DNA from: Chloroflexota bacterium | Lineage (GTDB): Bacteria; Chloroflexota; Chloroflexia; Thermomicrobiales; UBA6265 | Length of the DNA stretch: 64,000 nucleotides | Direction: 5' to 3' | Assembly (NCBI GenBank): GCA_023389575.1 | Contig: JAEWEG010000066.1 | Span: 62,001-126,000, forward strand | Shown here: one piece after another, positions 8,213 to 17,169 of the stretch | Position numbering within the stretch: position 1 is the stretch's first letter | Layout of the letters: every line of letters begins with the position of its first letter | Program-made: the position numbers and the translations under genes | The notes under the pieces: model-generated | What the model saw: the letters and a program-made list of their open reading frames with translations, nothing else | What the model was told of the DNA's origin: nothing | The model's database searches: none

Positions 8213-8242
8213 ATAGTACTGCGCAGCCTCCAATTTCGTCAA
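8213..8242 (-). promoter_or_regulatory. promoter of the ilv-leu operon
   Basis: On the minus strand TTGACG (8242-8237), an 18-base spacer and TACTAT (8218-8213) form a sigma-70 type promoter. The predicted start near 8206 lies about 42 bases before the leader peptide ATG. The promoter lies just downstream of the DUF3090 stop codon. Confidence 0.65.
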
Positions 8243-8262
8243 CTGGAGATCGTGCGCGCCGC

Positions 8263-8814
8263 CTACTCTTCCGCGTCCCCTTCGGCCAGGTAAATATCGT
8301 CAATCGGAAGCGGCAGGTGCCCGTTCTGCTCGGGACACACATGTCCTCCGGGGTTGATCGGCTGCCCGCACATGGTGCATAGCGGTCGCCCGGCCGCCGC
8401 CAGCATGGCCGCGTCGCTCACCAGTTGGCGAGACTGGGGACGACTGAACCGCATGGTCACCCCTGGCCCATCGTCCTCCTGGCTGTCGTAGGCATTGATC
8501 ATGATCGACCCATCGTCCTCGACGAATCCGAGTTCGACGCGGCCCAGGCGAAACTGGTTCGGGGTGTCCTCATCGATGTCCCCGGGAATCTCGCCACCAT
8601 CGACGACCGGGCCACCTTCCGGAGACTGCTCCAGGATCTGCCCTATCGCCAGGCCAAGCGCCTGCATCTGCTGCTTTTCCATCCAGATGATGCATGTTTC
8701 GCCCTGTACCACCACGACCAGGCGAAACCGGCGCTGCCCAGGTTCGCCGAGGGCTTCGGCTCGAAACCGCTCGACCCAGGCGGGGGATGAGGAAAAACCA
8801 AACTCTTGTTCCAT
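8263..8814 (-). CDS. DUF3090 family protein
   Basis: A 183-residue protein matching the DUF3090 family of Actinobacteria and Chloroflexota. It has an N-terminal EFG...RFRAEALGEPGQRRFRLVV block, a central acidic strand region (FRLGRVELGFVEDDGSIMINAY), and a C-terminal zinc-ribbon-like tail with CTMCGQPINPGGHVCP. Its function is not established. The family is often near a histidine phosphatase gene, but none is present here. I chose the ATG at 8814 because family members begin a few residues before the EFG motif; an in-frame ATG at 8832 is an alternative. The ilv promoter begins 22 bases after its stop. Confidence 0.82.
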   Translation of the reverse strand: MEQEFGFSSSPAWVERFRAEALGEPGQRRFRLVVVVQGETCIIWMEKQQMQALGLAIGQILEQSPEGGPVVDGGEIPGDIDEDTPNQFRLGRVELGFVEDDGSIMINAYDSQEDDGPGVTMRFSRPQSRQLVSDAAMLAAAGRPLCTMCGQPINPGGHVCPEQNGHLPLPIDDIYLAEGDAEE

Positions 8815-8911
8815 AAACGGGGACTGCCTCATGGTGCTGGAAACTGGGGGCCGGATTCCCGAAAACCGGATGCCAACATCAGGCACCGAGAAGAATACCA
8901 CCCACCGTGAA

Positions 8912-8939
8912 CGGCCACTCCCCGGTTGGGGAGTGGCCG
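8912..8939 (-). terminator. hairpin terminator after the flotillin gene
   Basis: A 12-bp perfect stem (CGGCCACTCCCC with GGGGAGTGGCCG) and 4-base loop lie 27 bases after the flotillin stop codon. Only TT follows on the minus strand, so termination would rely on the strong stem. Confidence 0.6.
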
Positions 8940-8966
8940 CTATCGATACCGCGATTCAGGTTAGCC

Positions 8967-10580
8967 TCAGGCTTTCGACGCCTGCTCGTTTTCCTTCGGG
9001 GCGGCTTCGCCATCCTTTCCGTTGGGAGACGGAGGGCCAGTCACGGGTTCCGCTTCCACCCGCGGGGTGGAATTGTCACCAGCTGGCTTGCGAGCCGGCA
9101 CGGTGCGGTCCCCATCCTGCCCGCGGCGAGCGCGGGGACCATATTCGGAGCCGGTGCCCGGAACTTCCTTCAGGAGGTCGTCGAGCTTGATGCCGGTCAA
9201 CGACTCGAGCATCGCCGGGAACTGGGCGATCATCGACGTCACATCGGTGGCGACGCGATTGACGCCAGTACCTTGCCCATTCCCGTCGGCGCCAGTCGAG
9301 ATGACGGTGATCTTGTCGACCTTGGTGAGCGGCTCGGCCAGCGCGCGAACGACTTCCGGCATCTCGCCAAGGAGACGATCGAGCACGGCCGCCTGGTTGA
9401 ACTCCTGGTAGGCGCCAGCCTTGGTCTGCAGCGCCTTGGCTTCGGCGTCGCCCTTGGCCTGGATAATCTCGGCCTCGGCGATACCCTGGACACGGAGCGC
9501 GACGGCTTCGGCTTCACCCTGCATCTTGCGGGCTTCGGCCTGGGCTGACGCATGAAGGATTTCGCGTTCCTTCTCGGCGGACGCGAGCGTTTCGATCCGC
9601 TGCTTCTCGACCTCGGCGGCCCGGAGCACGGTCGCGATGAGTTCCTTCTCACGCCGCAGGATTTCGGCTTCCTGAACGGCGATCTCGCCTTCCTTGCGAA
9701 CCCGCTCGACACGCACCTGCTCTTCAACGATGCGCTGCTGCTGGACGTTAGCCTGGATTTCGTAGGCCTTGTCGGCCTGCGCTCGCTGCTCCTGAACGGA
9801 CCGGTCGTACTCGGCCTTCTTGAGTTCGAGGTCGCGAACGGCTTCCGCCTGCTTGGTCTGGCTGGCCGACTCCGCGGTCACCTTCTCCTGCTCGGCGGCC
9901 GCTTCGGCGATCTTCGCCTCGCGCATGGCCTGGGCGCGCCGGATCGCGATGTCGCGCTCGGCCTCGGCCATCGCGATATCGGCCGTTCGCCGGACATTCG
10001 CCACGTCCGGCTTACCCATGTTGAGAATGTAGTCGTTGTTGTCGCGGACTTCGCGAATGGTGAACGAGATGACCTCGAGCCCCATCTTCGCGACGTCTTC
10101 GGCCACATTGCTGCGCATCCGGTCGGCGACCATCTCCGGTTCCTTGACGATCGATTCGACCGTCAACTGACCGACGATTCCGCGCAGGTGACCTTCCATC
10201 ACCAGCCGGATCAGTCCCTGGCGCTCGTTGGCCTCCATGTTGAGGAACTGCTCGGCGGCGGTGAGGATGCTGACCGGATCGGACTGAACCTTGATCTGGG
10301 CGACGGCTTCCACGTTCACCGCCACACCCTGGCTGGTGTAGAGGTCCTGGGTTGGCGCCACGTCGAAGCTCATCAACTCCAGCGAGAGTTCCTTGCTGGA
10401 CTGGATCATCGGCCAGATGACCTTACCGCTGCCCTTGACGACCTTGGTGCCCCCAAAACCGTAGACCACCAGCGCCTGGTTCGGACCGACCTTGCGGTAG
10501 AGCCGCGCCGAGAGGGCGAGGATAAGCAGCAGCACAACGACGAGCACCGCCACGATAATGAGAATTGATACAAATTCCAC
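8967..10580 (-). CDS. floT: flotillin-like SPFH-domain membrane protein
   Basis: A 537-residue flotillin. It has one N-terminal membrane segment (about residues 4-25), an SPFH/band 7 domain (about 30-210), then a long Ala/Glu-rich coiled coil (about 215-400) with repeated AEAE/QAK patterns, and a C-terminal region ending in a polar, proline-rich low-complexity tail. Bacterial flotillins assemble in membrane microdomains and scaffold envelope processes. The upstream gene (86 bases away, same strand) is NfeD-like, the classic flotillin partner, which supports the call. The disordered tail after about residue 455 is longer than in many homologues. The symbol follows Bacillus usage and is by similarity only. 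Confidence 0.9.
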   Translation of the reverse strand: MEFVSILIIVAVLVVVLLLILALSARLYRKVGPNQALVVYGFGGTKVVKGSGKVIWPMIQSSKELSLELMSFDVAPTQDLYTSQGVAVNVEAVAQIKVQSDPVSILTAAEQFLNMEANERQGLIRLVMEGHLRGIVGQLTVESIVKEPEMVADRMRSNVAEDVAKMGLEVISFTIREVRDNNDYILNMGKPDVANVRRTADIAMAEAERDIAIRRAQAMREAKIAEAAAEQEKVTAESASQTKQAEAVRDLELKKAEYDRSVQEQRAQADKAYEIQANVQQQRIVEEQVRVERVRKEGEIAVQEAEILRREKELIATVLRAAEVEKQRIETLASAEKEREILHASAQAEARKMQGEAEAVALRVQGIAEAEIIQAKGDAEAKALQTKAGAYQEFNQAAVLDRLLGEMPEVVRALAEPLTKVDKITVISTGADGNGQGTGVNRVATDVTSMIAQFPAMLESLTGIKLDDLLKEVPGTGSEYGPRARRGQDGDRTVPARKPAGDNSTPRVEAEPVTGPPSPNGKDGEAAPKENEQASKA

Positions 10581-10667
10581 AGGCAGAACCTTTCATACGA
10601 CCTGACTATCGCTGGTCTCTCAATAAATGACGTCATGAACCCTGAATTGGTTGCCGGGAGTAACTGG

Positions 10668-11264
10668 TTATCCCGAAATGCCGGACACGGTGTCTGGCTG
10701 GTTCAACAACGCCTCGAACGGTTCGACCACGGCGAGCCCCTTGTCGACCCGCAGGATCAGCACCTCGGTTCCCCGCGGAATCGCTTCGTCGCCGGAGCCC
10801 TTCGCGGATGTCACCATCCTGGTGCCCTTCTGCTCCCAGACGATCTCGCCAACGCCTCCCGGACGGATCGAGGAGGTCACCCTGGCCAGCACGCCGACCC
10901 GCTCGTAATCGCGAGGATCGAGCACCTCGTCTGGCGAGCGAAGGACGCGCCGCATGATCTGGGCCACGATCCAGGCGGCCGCCACGCCGCCAATGGCCCC
11001 AAACAGCAGCGCGATCGGCCACACCCAGCCGACACCATTCCTCAGGACGTAACCGATACCGCCAAACCACGTGATAAACGCGAGGATCGAACTGACATTG
11101 AACAGTTGGGCGAATCCATGGTCACCGGAAACGCCATGGTCACCGCCATCGGTGTCGAGCCCGAGGTCCGCGAAACCCAATAGGAGGGAAGCGACCGTGA
11201 ACAGGACGCCAAACAGGAATCCACCGATCAGGATGGCGTCGAGCATGTCGTTGATGGGAAACAT
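10668..11264 (-). CDS. NfeD-like membrane protein
   Basis: A 198-residue protein with three or four N-terminal hydrophobic segments (LIGGFLFGVLFTVASLLLGFA, ILAFITWFGGIGYVL, WPIALLFGAIGGVAAAWIV) and a C-terminal OB-fold-like domain from about residue 115 (GVLARVTSSIRPGGVGEIVWEQKGTR...VLILRVDKGLAVVEPFE). NfeD proteins pair with flotillin or stomatin genes, as here. The start at 11264 is fixed by AAGGAG 7 bases upstream. A longer frame runs back to 11429 but lacks family similarity. The 232 bases between this gene and rodA must hold the promoters for both divergent units; I see no strong consensus there. Confidence 0.85.
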   Translation of the reverse strand: MFPINDMLDAILIGGFLFGVLFTVASLLLGFADLGLDTDGGDHGVSGDHGFAQLFNVSSILAFITWFGGIGYVLRNGVGWVWPIALLFGAIGGVAAAWIVAQIMRRVLRSPDEVLDPRDYERVGVLARVTSSIRPGGVGEIVWEQKGTRMVTSAKGSGDEAIPRGTEVLILRVDKGLAVVEPFEALLNQPDTVSGISG

Positions 11265-11496
11265 CGTCGTCTCCTTGAGTCTCGGCCAGCGCCGGTCGTG
11301 CATTCCTAATGGAGCGGGCCACTCGTCTTGCTTCGATTGTACAGCCATTCTCCGAGGCTCCGACGTGAATCGGGCGGCATCGAGGCGATCGCCTCGATCG
11401 GGTTGCCGCGGTCCGGCCGCAAGTGACATGATGGTGCCGGACAGCGCGCCTTCCGCTCAGGCATCCTCCCGGCTGTACCTACCCCATGGACCATGA

Positions 11497-12654
11497 ATGC
11501 TAAGCGCTCGCCAACATCGATCCAGCTTTCACATCCAGGCCGCCACCAATGAACGCTGGCGCGACTTTGACCTGATGCTGTTCCTCACCATGCTCGTGCT
11601 GATGGCCTTTGGAACGGTCGCCATCTGGAGCGCGGTGGGGCTGCCCTCGCTGGCATCGCTCAACCTTGGCACTCAGCAGTTCCTGTTTGGAGCGCTGGGC
11701 GTCGGGTTGATGCTGGTGGTCGCCTCGATCGACTACCGGTACTTCGCCTCGGCGGCATGGGTGCTGTACGGCCTCGGAATCGGTTTCCTGCTGACGGTGC
11801 TCAGCCCGTTGGGCGTGGCAATCTCCGGCGCGCAGAACTGGATCAACCTGGGCTTCACCCTGGTTCAGCCATCGGAGTTCGCCAAGGTCACCACGATCAT
11901 CGCCCTCTGCGCCTTCATCTCCTCGCGCGGCGAGGCAATGAAGGAGTTTGGCAACTTCGTGATCGCCGGCATGATCGTCGCGCTCCCGACCTTCATCATC
12001 CTGATCGGCCCGGACCTCGGACAGGCGATGGTCTATATCGCGTTCTGGGGCGCCTCGCTTCTGGTCATGCGAACCAGCCGGTTCTTCATCGGCGCGGTGG
12101 TGGCTGGTATTCCGGTCATGATCTTCTTCGCATGGAATTTCGTCCTGCGCGACTACCAAAAAATCCGGCTGGAATGTTCCTTCAATCCCGACGCCGATCC
12201 GCTCGGCTACTGTTACCAGTCGATCCAGGCACGGATCAGCATTGGCGCGGGTGGGCTGCAGGGAGCGGGACTCCAGGGCGGCACCCAAAGCCAGATGGAC
12301 CTGCTCGGCGTCCGCGAGTCCGACTTCATCTTCGCCCATGCCAGCGGCATGTTCGGCTTCGTCGGCATGATCGCCCTCTTCCTGGCGCTGATGATCTTCC
12401 TCTGGCGCTCACTTCTCGTGGCCGAAATCGCTCGCGACCACTTCGGTCAGTGCCTGGCGATCTGCTTCACGGGCACCTTCTTTTTCCAAGCATTTCTGAA
12501 TATCGGCATGAACCTCGGCGTGATGCCTGTCGCCGGTATCACCCTGCCGTTCGTGAGCGCCGGCATCTCCTCGCTGTGGAGCGGCCTGATCATGGTGGGC
12601 ATCCTCCAGAGCATTCGCATGCACCACCGGCGGCTCGCCTTCCACCGGCGTTAG
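11497..12654 (+). CDS. rodA: RodA/FtsW family peptidoglycan glycosyltransferase (SEDS protein)
   Basis: Polytopic SEDS protein of 385 residues with about ten membrane segments. SEDS proteins polymerise lipid II during elongation or division. Visible hallmarks are GAQNWINLGFTLVQPSEFAK (110-130), the essential aspartate in GPDLGQAM (D173), and the C-terminal MNLGVMPVAGITLPFVSAG block. I favour RodA over FtsW because of general length and the absence of mur or ftsZ neighbours, but this is inference. The stop overlaps the convergent rsmI stop in the shared bases TTAG. Confidence 0.9.
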   Translation: MLSARQHRSSFHIQAATNERWRDFDLMLFLTMLVLMAFGTVAIWSAVGLPSLASLNLGTQQFLFGALGVGLMLVVASIDYRYFASAAWVLYGLGIGFLLTVLSPLGVAISGAQNWINLGFTLVQPSEFAKVTTIIALCAFISSRGEAMKEFGNFVIAGMIVALPTFIILIGPDLGQAMVYIAFWGASLLVMRTSRFFIGAVVAGIPVMIFFAWNFVLRDYQKIRLECSFNPDADPLGYCYQSIQARISIGAGGLQGAGLQGGTQSQMDLLGVRESDFIFAHASGMFGFVGMIALFLALMIFLWRSLLVAEIARDHFGQCLAICFTGTFFFQAFLNIGMNLGVMPVAGITLPFVSAGISSLWSGLIMVGILQSIRMHHRRLAFHRR

Positions 12655-13496
12655 GAACCCGCCTTTTCCCGGCCGATCCTGGTCACCAATTCATAGGCCT
12701 CGGTCGCCGGGATGCCGGTAATGGAGCTAAGTTCGCGTGCGGCCCTGCTGGGCTTCATGCCCCCAAGCAGCAGCGAGCGCGCCAGTTCTGACGAATCCTG
12801 CGCGGGCTCGACGTTCGCGCTCCTTGACGCGTCCCCAACAACGATCACGACCTCGCCACGAACCGTGGCGCCCGATCCGGAAAACTCCTCCGCGAGGTCC
12901 TGCAAGGTTCCCCGACGGAACTCCTCGTGCAACTTGGTCAGTTCCCGCGCCACCACGCTGGCCCGATCGCCGTCGATTCGCGCGAGGTCGACGAGAGTGG
13001 ATGCGACCCGGTTGGGAGATTCGAACACGACGAAGGGCACACCCGCGGTCATCGCCCTCCCGATCACCGACGAACGCTCGTCGCCAGACCTTGGCAGGAA
13101 TCCCACGAACAGAAACGGCCCCGGAACGATGCCGGACGCCGCCACCGCCGCGAGTAAAGACGATGCCCCTGGAATGGGAACGACCGAATGTCCCGACTTG
13201 ATCGCGTCGGCGACCAGTTCGTGACCGGGATCGGAGATGCCTGGCGTACCCGCGTCGCTGATTAACGCGACATCACCCTCCAGAAGCGCCTTGCCCAGAC
13301 GGTCCGCCCGGGCGCTCCGGTTGTGCTGGTGGTAGCTGATCATCGGGGTCTGAATGTCGAATTCTCGCATCAGGGTCGCGCTGTGCCGGGTGTCCTCCGC
13401 CGCAATCAGGGAGACAGATCGGAGCACCTCCACGGCGCGGGGCGTCATGTCCCCCAGGTTTCCAATGGGCGTCGCGACGATGTACAGAGTTCCCAT
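12651..13496 (-). CDS. rsmI: 16S rRNA (cytidine(1402)-2'-O)-methyltransferase
   Basis: Tetrapyrrole-methylase fold enzyme that 2'-O-methylates C1402 of 16S rRNA. The 281 residues begin LYIVATPIGNLGDMTPRAVEVL. AAEDTRHSATLM, ISYHQHN, LISDAGTPGISDPGHELV and PIPGASSLLAAVAASG follow in family order. The start at 13496 has AAGGAGAG 9 bases upstream, although the frame continues open to 13568. An 8-bp perfect palindrome (13516-13534) lies just upstream of the ribosome site. The gene is convergent with rodA (4-base overlap) and divergent from dnaX. Confidence 0.95.
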   Translation of the reverse strand: MGTLYIVATPIGNLGDMTPRAVEVLRSVSLIAAEDTRHSATLMREFDIQTPMISYHQHNRSARADRLGKALLEGDVALISDAGTPGISDPGHELVADAIKSGHSVVPIPGASSLLAAVAASGIVPGPFLFVGFLPRSGDERSSVIGRAMTAGVPFVVFESPNRVASTLVDLARIDGDRASVVARELTKLHEEFRRGTLQDLAEEFSGSGATVRGEVVIVVGDASRSANVEPAQDSSELARSLLLGGMKPSRAARELSSITGIPATEAYELVTRIGREKAGS

Positions 13497-13515
13497 TCCG
13501 TGGCACTCTCCTTGT

Positions 13516-13534
13516 GGATCAGATGTTCTGATCC
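13516..13534. other. palindrome upstream of rsmI
   Basis: GGATCAGA and TCTGATCC flank a TGT loop in the rsmI/dnaX divergent spacer. It could be a 5' UTR hairpin close to the rsmI ribosome site or a protein-binding site. Confidence 0.35.
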
Positions 13535-13691
13535 CTACAATTGGCTTCCCGGGACATGGGCCCGCCAACGACGATTCCTGTTCGGCATTATCATTGGTGT
13601 ACGGTCACTCCTGGACATTGGCGGCAGTCAATCTCCGATGTGCCCATCGCCACAGTCACCGCCTCTCACATGGAGTCAGGTTCAACCGTAG

Positions 13692-15671
13692 ATGAGTGAC
13701 GCATCCCTCTTCGACGTTCAGCAATTCGATACCGGTACTCCAGAGAGCGCTGCTGGTCCGGCGACGACGCACTCCCTTTACCGGAAGTACCGTCCCAGTT
13801 CATTCGCCGACGACGACCTGGTTGGCCAGGAACATGTGGTCAACACCCTGAAGAATGCCATCGCCCTTGGCCGCATCGCCCATGCGTACCTGTTTTGCGG
13901 TCCGCGCGGCACTGGCAAGACCACGACCGCCCGGCTGCTCGCGAAGGCCGTCAATTGCCTCGATCCCGAGCCTGGCAATCGCCCGTGCAACGAATGCGCG
14001 GCATGCGTCGCGATCAACGCGAACGCCACAACGGACGTGATCGAAATCGACGCCGCCAGCAATCGCGGGATCGACGACATCCGCGACCTCCGGGAGCGCG
14101 TCAAGTACGCGCCAACCCAGCTCAAGTCGAAGTTCTACATCATCGACGAGGCGCACCAGATCACCGGCGCCGCCGCCAACGCGTTCCTCAAGACGCTTGA
14201 GGAACCTCCCGCGCATACGCGCTTCGTGCTCGCCACGACGGATCCGGAAGAACTCCTCGCCACCATCGTCAGCCGTTGCCAACGGTTCGATTTCCGGCGC
14301 ATCAACCTCGAGGCCATGCTTTCTCGCCTCCGAACCGTGGCGGACCGCGAAGGCATCGCCATCGACGACGACGCTCTCCCGGTCATCGCGCGACAGGCCA
14401 CCGGCAGTCTCCGCGATGCGCTGGGCATGCTGGACCAGGTCGCGATCTACCGGGAATCCGGCGATGTCGAGCAGGGCTCCGTCTCGGCGGATACCGTGCG
14501 AACCGTGCTGGGCGTGAGCCGCAACGAGCGGGTGGAGATTCTCGCCCGGGCCCTCGCGGACCGAAATCCGGCGGCTGGCCTCCAGGAAGTCGCGGCCGCG
14601 GTCGAGGCGGGTGACGATATCCGCCAACTGGGCCGGCAACTCGTCGCCTACCTGCGACTCCTGCTGCTGCAGAAGGCGGGCGGAAGCCCGGACGCGGACG
14701 AAACCGCTCGTGACCTCGCCAGCCAGTTTGCCATCGAGGACCTCGCGGGTCTGCTGCGGCGATTCTCGGACATCGACTTCAAGGCGAAACGCTCGTCCCT
14801 GCCTCAGTTGCCCCTCGAAGTGGCGATTGTCGAAGGGGCCATGCGAGGGCAGCCTTCGCAACCAGCGGCCCCGCCGCGCCCGGCCGACCGGTGGGAAGAT
14901 GCGCCACCCGTCAACGACGGCTACTCACCAGAGGACGACTACGGCCGCCCCCCGGAACCATCGCCCGCGCCCGCCCGGCAGTCGCGCGGATCCCTGAAGG
15001 ACCGCGTCCGTGGAAACGTTTCCGGGCCGATTTCGTCGCCCTCAACCGCGGCGCCCGCCCAGCCTGCCCGGGAATCCCGGCCAGCGCCGGAATCCGCCCC
15101 CGCCAGTGAGACAACGCCGCCACCGGCGGTCCGCACCAGCGCGCAGGTTCCAGCACCGGCCGATATCAGGGAAGGAGGGAGTTCTGACGCCGCGGCGAGC
15201 GCGGAACTGGTCCAAATCATCGATCTTTGGCCCAAGATTCGCGCCGATGTGAAGGCGGTGAACCGCCGGATCGAGGCGCTGCTCCAGCAGGTCGACCCGG
15301 CCGCGATCAACGGCGACCAATTGGTGCTGGTGTCCCCGTATGAATTTCATCGGAATCGAGTCAACTCCGATGAGGTGCGCCGTGTCGTCGAGGACGTGAT
15401 CAGCAGGTTGCTGGGTCAACGGGTGCAGGTCTCGTGCATGTCTCGCGAGGACGCCCAACGGCTGAGCAGCCCGGCATCTTCGCCGTCACCCGCGCCAGAA
15501 CCCGAACCGGAATCCCGCGACGACGACACTCCAGCTCCAGTGAGCGGTGCCCAGGAACCGCAGCCGATGGTCGCCGCGCCATCGGGGCCGTCGCTCGACG
15601 CCAAAGGGATCGAGGACCGGCTGACGGCGGCACGAAACATCTTCGACGCCGAAGATGTGATCGACGACTAG
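13692..15671 (+). CDS. dnaX: DNA polymerase III subunit gamma/tau
   Basis: Clamp-loader ATPase of the replicative polymerase. The 659 residues contain Walker A GPRGTGKTT (70-78), a zinc module with C89, C99, C102 and C105, the DEAH-type Walker B in FYIIDEAH, and sensor 1 region FVLATTDPEE. The AAA+ domains end near residue 375. A proline/alanine-rich low-complexity linker (about 380-510) and a C-terminal tau-like domain (about 520-590) follow. I see no run of A residues that would drive the Escherichia-type programmed frameshift, so a separate gamma form is not evident. Neither recR nor ybaB follows; the next gene is convergent. Confidence 0.95.
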   Translation: MSDASLFDVQQFDTGTPESAAGPATTHSLYRKYRPSSFADDDLVGQEHVVNTLKNAIALGRIAHAYLFCGPRGTGKTTTARLLAKAVNCLDPEPGNRPCNECAACVAINANATTDVIEIDAASNRGIDDIRDLRERVKYAPTQLKSKFYIIDEAHQITGAAANAFLKTLEEPPAHTRFVLATTDPEELLATIVSRCQRFDFRRINLEAMLSRLRTVADREGIAIDDDALPVIARQATGSLRDALGMLDQVAIYRESGDVEQGSVSADTVRTVLGVSRNERVEILARALADRNPAAGLQEVAAAVEAGDDIRQLGRQLVAYLRLLLLQKAGGSPDADETARDLASQFAIEDLAGLLRRFSDIDFKAKRSSLPQLPLEVAIVEGAMRGQPSQPAAPPRPADRWEDAPPVNDGYSPEDDYGRPPEPSPAPARQSRGSLKDRVRGNVSGPISSPSTAAPAQPARESRPAPESAPASETTPPPAVRTSAQVPAPADIREGGSSDAAASAELVQIIDLWPKIRADVKAVNRRIEALLQQVDPAAINGDQLVLVSPYEFHRNRVNSDEVRRVVEDVISRLLGQRVQVSCMSREDAQRLSSPASSPSPAPEPEPESRDDDTPAPVSGAQEPQPMVAAPSGPSLDAKGIEDRLTAARNIFDAEDVIDD

Positions 15672-15684
15672 CGGTTCCCGCAGA

Positions 15685-17061
15685 TCAACCGTACATTGAA
15701 CTGGCCACCGGTGACGCGGCGGGAGTCGCCGCATCAGGCGTGGCGATCGGTGTCGCGACGACCGGGGTGGCCGAAATGGAGGTGCCGTCCACGGCGATCG
15801 GCGACGCCTGGGGTGTTCCTGGAGCTGGCTGATCCGGAGCCCAAAGTAGTCCGGGCTCCGAACCTGCCCGCATAAAGGCCACGCCATGCGTCTGGTCCAT
15901 GGCGTATTGCCAGGCGAACCCGTCGCCGATCCACCAGTAGTTCCCGACAGAGTCCGCCGTGGCGGCGGGAAGGTCGATGAACAGCGCGGAGTCGATCGAC
16001 CGAATCCACAGGCTGTGGAACTTCCAGCCGCCGTCCACCGGCTCTTCGATGGTATAGGCGACGGACGCCCCATCGGGCGAGACGGTGAAATCGGTGATCT
16101 GAGCAGCCGGTCCACCCCTGCCGGGTGTGGCGACCACGCGTCGCTCCCGCGTCTCCAGATCTATCACGTACAACTGTCCTCCACGCGACGCGTCGCTCGC
16201 GTCCTGGGCGAGGATGTAAACGAGGCCTGTGCCATTCGGAAGCCATTTCACCTCGGTCACGCTACCCAGGTTGGAGGCATCGGCGGCTGGCGGAATCACC
16301 TGCCTGAACGAGTCACCATCGATGCTGGGATTGAAGACCCATACGGTTCCCGAGCCCGAACCGGTCCTCGTCTTGAGCGCGATCTGCTTGCCGGTGGGCG
16401 ACCACGCCGCATCGACCAGGGTCCCCGCCCGGCTGGTGACCAGAATTTCCTGAACTTCACCATCGACCCCCACATTCAGCAACGCCTTGCCAAACAGCGT
16501 GACGAGGACGTGATCCTGTCCCGCGCTCCAAGAGATCGACCCCGGGCTCTCAGTGCTGGCGCCGGCATCCGGCGTCGCGATCGATGGTGAATCAACCCAA
16601 TCCGCCAGGCTCCAGCGAGCCTGTTCGCTCCCCGCTTCGTCGAAAAGCAGGAGGAAAGGTTCGACGTCGCCTTCCTCGCCCCCAATGACAAGGACGGCCA
16701 CCTGTGTCCCGTCGGGGGAAGCCACGAAGTCAACGATCCGTTCTCCCTCGCCGGGGACGATTGCGGTTGAGGCCATGGGGCTGTTGAGGCTGACGATCCT
16801 GAGTTCGCCGCCCTCCTCGAAGACGATGATGGAAGGCGCGGACTCCGCCGAGAGCAGCGTCTCTCCCGAACCCGGCGAGGTGGCCGTGGGAGCCTCGACT
16901 GGCACGGTCGGTTCCCGTTCGGTCGTCTCGGTCGGGACCGAGGTAACCTCCTCGTTGGCGAACCGGCGATCGTCCTCCGGCCCGGTCGAGTCCTCGGCGC
17001 AGGCGCTGATCAAGATCGCGACGAGCAGGAGGCCTACAATGACCCGGGAACGCCGGCCCAT
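15685..17061 (-). CDS. lipoprotein with predicted TolB/WD40-like beta-propeller
   Basis: A 458-residue exported protein. The N-terminus GRRSRVIVGLLLVAILISAC is a lipoprotein signal with lipobox LISAC, so the mature protein would start at cysteine about residue 20. A Thr/Glu/Pro-rich linker of about 50 residues follows. Repeated blade-like motifs then appear: SPDGTQVAVLV, SPTGKQIALKT, PNGTGLVYIL, SPDGASVAYTI, each with a strand-turn SPDG or variant. The C-terminal tail is low complexity (Ala/Thr/Pro). The start at 17061 is chosen because it yields the signal peptide; the frame is open further upstream. It is divergent from the MerR-like gene. Function is unknown, possibly surface ligand binding or scaffolding. 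Confidence 0.75.
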   Translation of the reverse strand: MGRRSRVIVGLLLVAILISACAEDSTGPEDDRRFANEEVTSVPTETTEREPTVPVEAPTATSPGSGETLLSAESAPSIIVFEEGGELRIVSLNSPMASTAIVPGEGERIVDFVASPDGTQVAVLVIGGEEGDVEPFLLLFDEAGSEQARWSLADWVDSPSIATPDAGASTESPGSISWSAGQDHVLVTLFGKALLNVGVDGEVQEILVTSRAGTLVDAAWSPTGKQIALKTRTGSGSGTVWVFNPSIDGDSFRQVIPPAADASNLGSVTEVKWLPNGTGLVYILAQDASDASRGGQLYVIDLETRERRVVATPGRGGPAAQITDFTVSPDGASVAYTIEEPVDGGWKFHSLWIRSIDSALFIDLPAATADSVGNYWWIGDGFAWQYAMDQTHGVAFMRAGSEPGLLWAPDQPAPGTPQASPIAVDGTSISATPVVATPIATPDAATPAASPVASSMYG

Positions 17062-17169
17062 CCGGAGCAGTGATTCATTTCGGGTTTCTGGGGTAATCGG
17101 CACCTGGACGAGGGAACTCCGAAACCGGAGGCGGAAGCACGGGTCTGGCCCGGTTCCCACGCAGCGGAA

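Noticed and set aside
6824..8293. 489-codon plus-strand frame across ilvB and its leader
   Set aside because: Antisense shadow of ilvB; composition is Arg/His-rich with no motifs. Its right part only overlaps the attenuator region.
13497..13691. SRP (4.5S) RNA gene beside dnaX
   Set aside because: ffs often lies near dnaX, but the conserved apical motif is not present in this spacer.
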